A DNA stretch of 46,817 nucleotides from an uncultured Lachnospiraceae bacterium (GTDB lineage Bacteria; Bacillota; Clostridia; Lachnospirales; Lachnospiraceae): contig CAJUTQ010000023.1 in NCBI GenBank assembly GCA_910589265.1, positions 1 through 46,817 of the forward strand, in the 5' to 3' direction. The notes below the pieces were generated by a model. The model was not told where the DNA came from, made no database searches, and worked only from the letters and a program-made list of their open reading frames with translations. Below, piece after piece: positions 1-7,523 of this stretch. The number at the start of each line of letters is the position of its first letter. The first letter of the stretch is position 1. Both the position numbers and the translations under genes were made by a program.

Positions 1-11
1 AGGAGAAAAAA

Positions 12-803
12 ATGTTAGGAAAGAAAATATTAATAGAGACAGTCGGGAAGAAATGGGAGATATATGGATTTCTATTTGAAAAATGTGACCATGATAGGTG
101 GACATTCAGTAGAAGAGTGGATGAAGTAGATCAAAAGATTAGCATACAAAAAGGATTTTGGGGAGATCCAGAATTGCAGTTTGAAGTAGAATTATTCCGT
201 GGAATAGAGAGGAAGGATGTAAGGAAGGAAAAAATCCAGGAACTGAGTGGTCTCAAGGAATTTGGAAAGTGTCTGCCATATAAAGATAAAGAAGACTTGA
301 GGGAATTGTTAAATAAATGGGGGGACTTAATCGGAGAGAAGGTCATCGATCGCCTAGCAGATATACCAGTGAAATGGCATGAATGGCCAGGAAGGGAAAG
401 TGAAAAGAAGTTGTATGAGAAAAGGGAAGAGTTAGCAGAGAGATTTTACAAAAGACATGGAATAGATGAGGAGGCAGCAGAAGAAATCTTGCTTGGGAAA
501 ATGAAGGAAGAGTGGGACGAAATCATTGGAAAACCTTTGGCCAAAGTGGAGGAGAGAATGGTAGAGCTGGCAGCAGTGTATGGGAAGTTATGGATAAGGA
601 TGTTTAAAGGGGAGTGGATGTATAAGGAGAATGACACATATGGAGGAGCTCTCATAACGAAAAGTACTTGTCATAATATATATCCATTAAAAAAAATAAC
701 AGCATATTGGCATGCAGAATGGGATGAAATATTGGAAGATTACGCAGAAGAAAAAAAAGAATATGAGGAACATATAAAAACTAAAAGAAGAAAGAGAAAG
801 TGA
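12..803 (+). CDS. DUF4304/DUF3806-like hypothetical protein, 263 aa
   Basis: I do not recognise this protein with certainty. It starts at an ATG 5 bases after an AGGAGA ribosome binding site at the very edge of the window. It has no signal peptide or membrane segment and is rich in Glu and Lys, so it is probably cytoplasmic. Residues 1-70 have the shape of a DUF4304-like domain. From about residue 120 there is a helical stretch (EKKLYEKREELAERFYKRHG) followed by VELAAVYG and a GEW motif. The same order occurs in the next gene (1032), where the second part is present twice, so the two are paralogues. The AAVYG-GEW segment resembles DUF3806-type domains, by pattern only. Small soluble proteins of this kind often lie in immunity regions of polymorphic toxin loci, and that role here is inference. 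Confidence 0.75.
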   Translation: MLGKKILIETVGKKWEIYGFLFEKCDHDRWTFSRRVDEVDQKISIQKGFWGDPELQFEVELFRGIERKDVRKEKIQELSGLKEFGKCLPYKDKEDLRELLNKWGDLIGEKVIDRLADIPVKWHEWPGRESEKKLYEKREELAERFYKRHGIDEEAAEEILLGKMKEEWDEIIGKPLAKVEERMVELAAVYGKLWIRMFKGEWMYKENDTYGGALITKSTCHNIYPLKKITAYWHAEWDEILEDYAEEKKEYEEHIKTKRRKRK

Positions 804-1031
804 TGAAGGATTAGAGGGAAGAATAGGAGACATATGGACAATATCCCTTTTTCCTTTGCAAGAGTAGAAAAACAAGGGGGTAGCAAGGAAAGGGAGACTT
901 GGTTCCCATTGTTATACTATAGAGGAGGAGAGAATGCCATGAAATACGGAATGTACATAGGTTTTGAGCAGAGCTATAGGAGCTTCTTTCTATAGAAAGG
1001 AATGAGATAGATCAAACAAGGAGCAAAGAAA
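804..1031 (+). other. Short gap with a possible 53-aa ORF or gene remnant
   Basis: Between the two paralogous genes there is a 53-codon open frame at 834-995 (begins MDNIPFSFARVEK, ends SYRSFFL). It has no clear ribosome binding site and no family that I recognise. It could be the remnant of a third gene. No terminator hairpin is visible. Confidence 0.25.
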
Positions 1032-2228
1032 ATGAACAACCATAAACATATGAAAAAAATCATAGGAGAAGCATTAAAAGAATATGGATTCATGTACCAA
1101 TCCATGGGCGCCCATGGATGCAAATTTGTAAAGGAAGGAGAAGAAAGAAAGCAAGAAATATTTATAGATACAATTCGTAAACATAAAAATATGGCAAGAA
1201 TGATATTTCATACAAATGCTTATGGACAAAAAGAAGTCTATGTACACAGGCTGGTACCTTCAGGATATAAAGGAATGAATGGAATTGGATTTTGGGAATG
1301 GACAAAGGAAGAGGAATTTATAAGAATCATGGAACTATTTCGAGAGATTATTTTAGAAAGGGGATTGGAAACATTAGAAAAAATCAGTATGCCTACAACG
1401 GAGGAAAGACCAAAGCCAGAGACAGAGAAGAGGCTATATGAGCGTCGGGAATCTTTGAACAAGGAATATAGGAAGAGATTAGGTTTAAAGGAAGACTCAG
1501 GGAAAGAACAAGCGCTCCTTATGATATATAAGGAGATCATCAAAACGAGAAAGGAAGAATTTTCTAAGATAGAGGAGGATTTGATAGGCTTGGCTGCTGT
1601 CTATGGGGAGGAGCTTATCAGACAATGTAACGGAGAGTGGGAGTGGACAGGGAATGCTTGCATAATAAAAGGGATAGGCAGGGAAGGCAAGGGGGTAAAA
1701 AATCCTTTGGGTCTCATTATCTGGTGCAGAAATAGAAAGGCGGAACCCTTCCAGGCAATAACGGATCCCTTTGATGAATATTGTGAGGAAAAAGTAAGCA
1801 TTCCTACAAAGGAACAGAGGACAGAGGAGACAATGGAAAGAATGCTCTATGAAAATCACTGGCAATTAAATAAGGACTATCGAAAAAAGCTAGGGCTGGA
1901 AGGAGAGAAGAGTACAGCGAAGGTGCTGTTAACCTTGTATGAAAGAATCAAAGACACAAGGGATCAAGAGCTAAGTCAGGTGAAAGAGGAATTGGTAGAA
2001 ATATCGGCTGTATATGGAGAGGAAGTTGTAGAACATTGTGGAGGAGAATGGGGATGGAACGAATGGGAAGGGTATGAAGGATATGAGAAAGCATGCAGAA
2101 TAGGACAAGTAGGGAAGCTGGAAAAGGTAAATAGAACAAAGGGGACAAGTCCCCATCAGCTTCCTAAATCTCTCATTCATGAGGGACTTGGACGATTTGT
2201 TGCGCTGAGTGGGGTCACGCAGTGACAT
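1032..2228 (+). CDS. DUF4304/DUF3806-like protein with duplicated C-terminal unit, 397 aa
   Basis: The ATG follows a GGAGCAAAG-type ribosome binding site by a few bases; a second ATG lies at codon 7. Residues 1-110 are a DUF4304-like N-domain (KEYGFMYQSMG, with a later QEIFID strand). Two copies of a ~125-residue unit follow, starting near residues 120 and 258. Each has a paired helical segment (LYERRESLNKEYRKRLGL and LYENHWQLNKDYRKKLGL), then AVYGEE and a GEW motif. The first copy continues into a NPLGLIIW segment, but the second loses similarity after about residue 355 and ends in an unrelated tail. That suggests the 3' end was replaced or frameshifted, possibly by the inverted-repeat element just downstream. 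No signal peptide is seen. The immunity-like role is inferred from context only. Confidence 0.7.
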
Positions 2229-2254
2229 CTTCCATTCCCACGAGTGCGCATATT

Positions 2255-2323
2255 CTTTTTTATTCTATAGGAGGATGATTTCACACTTTAGTGTGACAAG
2301 GGTATTTCCTATAGAATAAAAAG
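2255..2323. repeat. Nested inverted repeat downstream of gene 1032
   Basis: Outer arms of 16 perfect bases (TTTTTATTCTATAGGA near 2257-2272 and its complement at 2307-2322) enclose an inner perfect hairpin, TCACACTTTAGTGTGA, at 2281-2296. The outer arms begin with T and end with A, so the element lacks the trailing T-run of an ordinary intrinsic terminator on the + strand. It could be a small MITE-like element or a structured RNA. Confidence 0.55.
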
Positions 2324-2325
2324 AA

Positions 2326-2885
2326 GGGGTACGAGTATCCCTTAGAAAGAATTCTTTATTGCAGAAACAATCTAAAAAAAAGAATAGAATACAACAGAGA
2401 AAAAAAGTTAGACTTTAACCTCTTAAAAGTGGATCACCCAGGAGAAATACTCAGTGTCTTATTGGAATATTCTTATGTAATGGCTTCCTATCACCCGGAT
2501 TATAACGGAGATGGAGACGAAGATTTTTCGAAGTGGTGCAGGAAACATATAAAACCAATCAGGGAATAAGAAGTATATTTATAAAACAAGGATATTGGGA
2601 AGACTATTTCTCCCATGAAGGATAGGACAGGTAAAAAACATCTTTCATACTCTATATAGATGCAATCAATAGAAAGACCCCCTTTTTTAGAAAAAGCAAT
2701 ACATAGAAAAACAAGAAATCCTTTCTTGGACATGAAATGAAGGAGTTTCATTGTAGGAGACAAAACAATAGATTCCTTTACAGATTCCCAATATCCTGGA
2801 AGGATGTTCCAGTCCTATCAAAAGCCTAAGAGAGGGCCTAAGTACAATCCGGAAGCTTTAAAAATGGGAGAGCTGCCCATGAAAT
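2326..2885 (+). pseudogene. Decayed coding sequence, family not recognised
   Basis: No intact gene. One open stretch at about 2342-2569 reads like real protein (it includes NLLKVDHPGEILSVLLEYSY and a Ca-site-like DYNGDGDEDF) but has no start codon or ribosome binding site and ends in TAA. Protein-like pieces continue in other frames to about 2880 (for example KYNPEALKMGELPMK), so I read this as a gene broken by several stops and shifts. The parent family is unknown. Confidence 0.4.
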
Positions 2886-3126
2886 GCCATGTGAAAAAAA
2901 GTATGGATGACTGCCTTTTTCCCCCTGGCTTTGCAAAGGGGTTGGAAGAAAGAGGAAAAGGAGTCTAAGGAAGAACTCTATGCCTAGGAGACTTATCTGG
3001 ATGAATAGGGAAGGGCGGTGTGCATCCAGGAGCGTTAGGGAATGAACGGGAGATAAGGGAGCAAAAAGAGTTGGAGGAAAAGCCTGTTCCAAAGCTGGGA
3101 GAAGGTGTTTTTTAGGATGTACAGGG
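2886..3126 (+). pseudogene. Degenerate copy of the LRR lipoprotein gene at 6728
   Basis: The DNA here runs parallel to the first ~240 bases of the intact lipoprotein gene at 6728. Shared blocks include the signal-peptide segment (CCCCTGGCTTTGC versus TCCTGGCTTTATG), GAACTCTATGCCTA versus GAATTCTATGCCTA, and TTGGAGGAAAAGCCTGT versus TTGGAAGAAAAGCCTGT. Stops appear in place of sense codons, such as TAG for TAT after ATGCC. This is an inactivated, truncated paralogue. Confidence 0.65.
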
Positions 3127-3349
3127 AAGAGAGTATAAATGGAAGAGGGACAAAGAAAATGGGACAGACTGCCTTTCTCCCCTGTTTTCATCTTCGGGAG
3201 GCGGAAAGAAAAGGAGAAGGATGAAAAGGAGAAGATATCCGATTCTTTGAGGATTAGCCCCTTCTTTAGAGAGTTTCATTGCAAAAAAGAGTGCCATAGG
3301 AAGAGAAAAATCTTTATGTACCAGTGAAAAAAGGAGGAAAAAACAAAGG
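3127..3349 (+). other. Gap with no convincing gene
   Basis: A 62-codon frame at 3139-3327 is very rich in Lys, Arg and Glu. Its first ~90 bases look weakly like the signal-peptide region of the LRR lipoprotein gene at 6728, so it may be another decayed fragment. I would not annotate it as a gene. Confidence 0.3.
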
Positions 3350-3919
3350 ATGGAAGAAAGGAAGAGAACAAAAGAGTTATGCCGTGTGGGAGAAAAAATC
3401 TTTGCAAGGAATTTTAGGGAAAGCATAGCATATTTACAAGAGAAGTATACGAAAGAAGAGGAATGGAAAAAGGTGGAAGGAATGCTTAGGGAGGCATGGG
3501 AGGAAGGAAAGAAAGGTGGAAAGAAAAGCCCATGGCTAGGCATCTTATACAGCCATATAAGCCTTTTGCAAAGAACCCATGAATTTCTGTTTCTAGTCAC
3601 AGAAGAAAACCTAGTCCTGGACGAAGAGCCTGTAGAGAGATGGGGAAGATTTCCCCACTTCTTTGAGAGATATGAGGAAGATATGAAGAAAGTCATGAAG
3701 GAACTGGAGAGAACCTACCCAAGAATCCAAACCTATGAGGAAAATCAGGTGCGGGAGGCTTGCGCCCCTTATTATTATGCAGGGGTAAGAGGACTTTTGG
3801 AAGGAAGGATAGAAAGGCTGAAAAGATTCTGTCTGGGAGGAGAGATCTATTTTGGGAGGTATCGGGGAGAGGGATGGATACTAGGAAAGGAAGGGAAGAA
3901 ATGGAAAGGAAAAAACTAG
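3350..3919 (+). CDS. Conserved hypothetical protein, 189 aa (family shared with 40099)
   Basis: The ATG follows an AAAGGAGGAAAAAAC ribosome binding site. The protein is soluble and mainly helical, without a signal peptide. It appears to be a diverged member of the family of the 202-aa gene at 40099. Both have a helical N-half, an IxFLxxSI-like or ILYSHISLL segment, an LDEE motif near the middle, and then a helical segment ending in QTYE or QYYE. A broken third member lies at 6486-6731. The 40099 gene sits inside the VgrG module, which links this one to the injection system. The stop overlaps the start of the LRR gene at 3901 by 19 bases, so the two are probably translationally coupled. Function is unknown; an accessory or chaperone role is a guess. 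Confidence 0.7.
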   Translation: MEERKRTKELCRVGEKIFARNFRESIAYLQEKYTKEEEWKKVEGMLREAWEEGKKGGKKSPWLGILYSHISLLQRTHEFLFLVTEENLVLDEEPVERWGRFPHFFERYEEDMKKVMKELERTYPRIQTYEENQVREACAPYYYAGVRGLLEGRIERLKRFCLGGEIYFGRYRGEGWILGKEGKKWKGKN

Positions 3920-6387
3920 TGCAGGGAATGGCATGCATCCTCTTTTGCCTGGCTCTTTTGGCAGGAGAAAAGGAGATAAAAGTTTCCAAAGAGCCAGAGG
4001 AGACAGGAAAGGAGGAGTTATACACCCAAGAGGAGGAGTATCTCTCTTATTTATATGTCAAAGGAGAGGAAGGGATAGTCATTTGTGAATATTTGGGAGA
4101 AGAGAAGACGCTCGTTATTCCTGATAAGATTCAAGGAGTGCCTGTCGTTGAGATAAGGGGACTGAAAAACACAGATTTGGAAAAGGTTGTATTGCCGGAC
4201 AGTGTGAAAATTATAGGAGACTATGTGTTTGATGAGTGTAAAGATTTAAGGGAAATCCAACTGCCCGCAAATATAAAAAGTATAGGAGAGTTTGCGTTCC
4301 AGAGGTGTTGGAGGTTAGAAGAAATCCATCTGCCGGACGGTTTGGAAAGTATAGGAGACTTTGCGTTCGAAGAATGTCAGAACTTAAGAGAAATCACACT
4401 GCCAAGGAGTGTGAAAAGCATAGGAGAGGGAGCTTTCATTAGATGTAGTGGGTTAAGTAAAATTCATCTGTCAGAGGGTTTGGAAAGTATAGGAGACGTT
4501 GCGTTCGATTGGTGTCAGAGCTTAAAAGAAATCCATCTGCCAGACAGTGTGAAAAGCATAGGAAATTTGGCGTTCAATGAGTGTTGGGGTTTAAAAGAGA
4601 TTCGTCTGCCGGCTAGTGTGGAAAGCATAGGATGGGGAACTTTCAATGAGTGTAGGGATTTAAGAGAAATTTATCTGCCAGACAGTGTGGAAAGCATAGG
4701 ATGGGGAACTTTCTCTGGGTGTGAGAAATTAAGAGAAATCCATCTGCCGGACAGTGTGAAAAGCATAGGAGAAAGAGCTTTTGCAGGGTGCTATAGTCTC
4801 AAAGAGATAGAACTACCGGAACAGGTGGAAAAGATAGGGAGAGGAGCATTTTTAGATTGTTTTTCATTGGAACGCATGGAGATAAAGGGGGAGGTGAGGA
4901 AGTTGGAGGAAACCTTTGGATCCTGTAGCAATTTAAAGGAAGTAAAGCTGCCGGAGACCCTTATAGAGCTAGGAGATAGAGTCTTTAGATCCTGTACCAG
5001 TTTGGAGAGGATAGAGATTCCAAAGCAGGTGGAAATCATCGGTGAGGGAGCTTTTTATGGATGCAGCAGTCTGAAGGAGATAGAGATTCCAGATTCTGTG
5101 AAAGTGATGGATAGAGGAGCTTTTTTCAGGTGCAGCGGAATGAGAAAGATACGTCTTCCAGAGCTTAGATGGATAGAGCCGGATGAGGGGTATGGAGTAG
5201 CCCTTATCACAGGCTGCACGTCTTTGGAAACGATCCTTGCTCCCAAAGAGACCGCAGACTTGATAAAAAGAGGTTTGGAAGTCAGTGATTTTTACCCTCA
5301 ATGGGAAGATATACAAATCGTGGCAGAGAAAGAGGAAAGAGAAGTGAGTCCTTATGCCTATGAGGTGACTGAGGAAGGGGTAGTTATCTATGGATACAGA
5401 GGGAATGAGAAGATAGTGGAGATCCCAGAAGAAATAGAAGGAAAGCCAGTTGTGGCTTTGGAAGGGGACAGGGAAAGCCATCAAGGATTTGTAGGAGAGG
5501 GAGTGAAGGAAGTCATTTTGCCAGATACCTTAAAAAGGATAGGAAGCTGCGCCTTTGAAGGAACCAATGTCCAGATTGTGACCGGGAAAGGGGGCAACTT
5601 TACGCCCTTTAGAGAGCTATCATTGGAAGAAATCGGGGAGCATGGGTTTAAAGGCTGTACCCAATTAATGACCATACCAAGTGCCAAAAGAATAAGAGAA
5701 GGAGCTTTTGAGGGCTGTACTTCCTTATGGGAGATAGGGTTATGGGGAACAGAAAGCATCGAGGACAGAGCCTTCTATGGATGTATACTCCTTTCTGAGG
5801 TGGAGATGGGAGAGGACGTAGAGTGGATAGGGAAGGAGGCATTTAAATATTGTAACAATTTAAGAGAAATTACTTTTCCTTCCACTTTAGAAAGGATAGG
5901 AAGCATGGCCTTTGAGGAGTGCAGAGGCCTAAAAGGTGTAACCATGAATGAGGAGTTAACAAGAATCGAAAGCAGCGCCTTTGAGAACTGTGTGGATTTA
6001 GAAGAAGTCCATCTGCCAAAGGGACTGAGAGTACTGGAAAGAGGAGTGTTTCTTGGCTGCACAGGATTATGGCATGTAGAGCTTCCGGAGGGATTAAAGG
6101 AAATAGAGGACAGGGCGTTTAGTGGGTGTACAAGCTTAAAGGGAATCATCCTGCCAGAAGAAATAGAAGCCATAGGGGTCGATTCCTTTCAAAAGGAAGA
6201 AATAAGGAGTGGAGAAGCTTATGAAGTCCAAATATATGGAAGAGAAGGAACAAAGACATGGGAGTTGTTACAAGATGAGAGATATAGAGGGAAGTGGAAG
6301 CCGTGGAAGGAAGTAGAGGACTATAAGGAATATTACGTTAAAAGAGAGGATTACTCTAGCAGGAGGGAGATATACCATATTCTTTAA
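3901..6387 (+). CDS. BspA-type leucine-rich repeat surface protein, copy 1 (828 aa)
   Basis: I place the start at ATG 3901, after AGGAAAGGAAGGG, because a hydrophobic signal segment (MACILFCLALLAGEKE) follows it and the tandem paralogue aligns from there; the frame is open from 3760. The signal ends LLAG where a lipobox would require Cys, but Glu is found, so lipidation is unlikely. After a ~40-residue acidic stretch come ten 23-residue LRR_5 units (consensus PDSVKSIGxxAFxxCxxLKEIHL) at residues ~99-328, then further units to ~500. A second block follows, starting at a SPYAYEVTEEGVVIYGYRG cap and ending near residue 790. TpLRR/BspA proteins are exported and bind surfaces or host proteins. The downstream near-identical copy (7524) differs mainly in repeats 3-8. 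Confidence 0.9.
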   Translation: MERKKLVQGMACILFCLALLAGEKEIKVSKEPEETGKEELYTQEEEYLSYLYVKGEEGIVICEYLGEEKTLVIPDKIQGVPVVEIRGLKNTDLEKVVLPDSVKIIGDYVFDECKDLREIQLPANIKSIGEFAFQRCWRLEEIHLPDGLESIGDFAFEECQNLREITLPRSVKSIGEGAFIRCSGLSKIHLSEGLESIGDVAFDWCQSLKEIHLPDSVKSIGNLAFNECWGLKEIRLPASVESIGWGTFNECRDLREIYLPDSVESIGWGTFSGCEKLREIHLPDSVKSIGERAFAGCYSLKEIELPEQVEKIGRGAFLDCFSLERMEIKGEVRKLEETFGSCSNLKEVKLPETLIELGDRVFRSCTSLERIEIPKQVEIIGEGAFYGCSSLKEIEIPDSVKVMDRGAFFRCSGMRKIRLPELRWIEPDEGYGVALITGCTSLETILAPKETADLIKRGLEVSDFYPQWEDIQIVAEKEEREVSPYAYEVTEEGVVIYGYRGNEKIVEIPEEIEGKPVVALEGDRESHQGFVGEGVKEVILPDTLKRIGSCAFEGTNVQIVTGKGGNFTPFRELSLEEIGEHGFKGCTQLMTIPSAKRIREGAFEGCTSLWEIGLWGTESIEDRAFYGCILLSEVEMGEDVEWIGKEAFKYCNNLREITFPSTLERIGSMAFEECRGLKGVTMNEELTRIESSAFENCVDLEEVHLPKGLRVLERGVFLGCTGLWHVELPEGLKEIEDRAFSGCTSLKGIILPEEIEAIGVDSFQKEEIRSGEAYEVQIYGREGTKTWELLQDERYRGKWKPWKEVEDYKEYYVKREDYSSRREIYHIL
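4195..4884 (+). repeat. 69-bp tandem LRR repeats, array 1 (10 units)
   Basis: Ten in-frame 69-base units encode 23-residue LRR_5 repeats. Recurrent DNA blocks such as AGCATAGGAGA and GAAATCCATCTGCC mark each unit. Units 1, 2, 9 and 10 match the second array almost exactly, whereas units 3-8 do not match one to one. Confidence 0.9.
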
Positions 6388-6440
6388 ATACGGAAACGGG
6401 AATAGTCAATAGAGCAAAGGGAGATAAGATGGTAATTGAA
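6388..6440 (+). repeat. Duplicated 3' flank of the LRR gene (copy 1)
   Basis: The ~50 bases after this LRR stop (GGAAAC, then GTCAATAGAGCAAAG, then AGATAAGATGG) recur after the second LRR copy at 10038-10090. This places the right edge of the LRR tandem duplication a little beyond the stop codon. Confidence 0.7.
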
Positions 6441-6485
6441 AAGACAAGACTATGTATTAGAATACTACTCAGAAAGACAAGATAA

Positions 6486-6731
6486 GAGACATTGCAAGAC
6501 TATTTGCTTGAAGTCTACTTAGAAAGGATAGGATTACATATCTATGAAATGGAGGAAAAGTCTGCAATAGTTGCTGTCTTTTATTAGCTGATAGAGCTTT
6601 GGGATAATACTGAAAAAGAAGCTTACAAACATTGTCTGAGAGTGATAGAAAGCTGGCAGTCGCCTTTTTTAAGAGGACTGTACCTATTTTATAAATCGAT
6701 CCAAGAGAAAGGAGAAGAAAAAAGCAAATGA
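6486..6731 (+). pseudogene. Truncated paralogue of the 189/202-aa family
   Basis: One reading frame with a single internal TAG (at about residue 34) gives a protein that follows the N-half of the 202-aa protein at 40099. LQDYLLEVYLERIGLHIYE stands opposite SQFLQPYMEEQFQMSCQWF, and SPFLRGLYLFYKSIQEKG opposite QYFIISFLRCSIYLDKL. Its final TGA overlaps the ATG of the next gene as ATGA, the remains of a translationally coupled pair like 3350/3901. The C-half is missing. Confidence 0.55.
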
Positions 6732-7474
6732 AGAAGAGAAGAAAAATATGGATAACCGTCTGTTTCCTCCTGGCTTTATGGGGCTGTCAACAGGAGGAGG
6801 AAAAGGAAGAAAAAAAGGATCCCCAGGAAGAATTCTATGCCTATGAGATTTATATGGATGAACAGGGAGAAGAGGCAGTGTGTATCCAAAAATACTTAGG
6901 GAATGAACTGGAAGTAAGGGTGCCAGAAGAGTTGGAAGAAAAGCCTGTACGAAAACTGGGAGAAGAAGTTTTTGAGGCAGTATATGAAGTAATCCTCCCA
7001 GATAGTCTGTATGAAATTGGGGAGGAAGCCTTTTTCGGGAGCACAGTAAAGAAAGTGCATATGGGAGAGGGGATAAAGAAAATCGGACAATCTGCCTTTA
7101 AGGACTGTTATCTGTTGGAGGAAGTGAGAACTCCTCACTCCCAAGAAGGACTCTCTTCCTTACCCCATTCCATAGAGGAAATCGGAGCAGAAGCTTTTCG
7201 GGACTGCTGGAGCTTGAGAGGAATGGAGCTGCCAAAGAACGTATTACGTATTTCCTCCTATGCCTTTTCCAAATGTATCCAATTAGAAAAGGTGATCATC
7301 CATGAGCAGACAGAGGAAGTGGAATATGCTGCTTTTAGTGGCTGTTTTAACCTTAAAGAGGTGGAAATAAAAGGAGAGGGGTTAAAGCGTGTAGGCACGA
7401 CGTCCTTTGAGGATTGTCCCCTTCTTAAAACCGTTCCATTGCCCCCTGGAGCAGTATATGAAGAGGGGTTTTAG
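6728..7474 (+). CDS. LRR_5 lipoprotein, 248 aa
   Basis: The ATG follows GAGAAAGGAG by about 10 bases. Residues 1-20 form a lipoprotein signal (MKKRRKIWITVCFLLALWGC) with a plausible L-W-G-C lipobox; mature Cys20 would be anchored in the outer face of the membrane. An acidic linker precedes a BspA-like cap (YAYEIYMDEQGEEAVCIQKYLGN). About six LRR_5 units follow between residues 80 and 240 (for example LPDSLYEIGEEAFFGS). It is much shorter than its 828- and 837-residue neighbours and stops right after an LRR unit, so it may be a 3'-truncated family member. A decayed copy lies at 2886. A role at the cell surface follows from the family; the partner is unknown. Confidence 0.85.
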   Translation: MKKRRKIWITVCFLLALWGCQQEEEKEEKKDPQEEFYAYEIYMDEQGEEAVCIQKYLGNELEVRVPEELEEKPVRKLGEEVFEAVYEVILPDSLYEIGEEAFFGSTVKKVHMGEGIKKIGQSAFKDCYLLEEVRTPHSQEGLSSLPHSIEEIGAEAFRDCWSLRGMELPKNVLRISSYAFSKCIQLEKVIIHEQTEEVEYAAFSGCFNLKEVEIKGEGLKRVGTTSFEDCPLLKTVPLPPGAVYEEGF

Positions 7475-7523
7475 CTACCAGGGTAAAAAAAGAGAAAAAA
7501 GAAAGATGGAGGAAAGGAAAGAA

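Noticed and set aside
2255..2323. The inverted repeat as an intrinsic terminator
   Set aside because: The arms begin with T and end with A, so no U-run follows the stem on the + strand.
3112..3696. 194-codon minus-strand open frame opposite the 189-aa gene
   Set aside because: It is rich in Ser, Phe and Leu, as expected for the complement of purine-rich coding DNA, has no ribosome binding site, and the + strand gene has paralogues.
4195..4884. Regular 69-bp repeats as a possible CRISPR array
   Set aside because: No unique spacers of constant length; the repeats are in frame and encode leucine-rich repeats.
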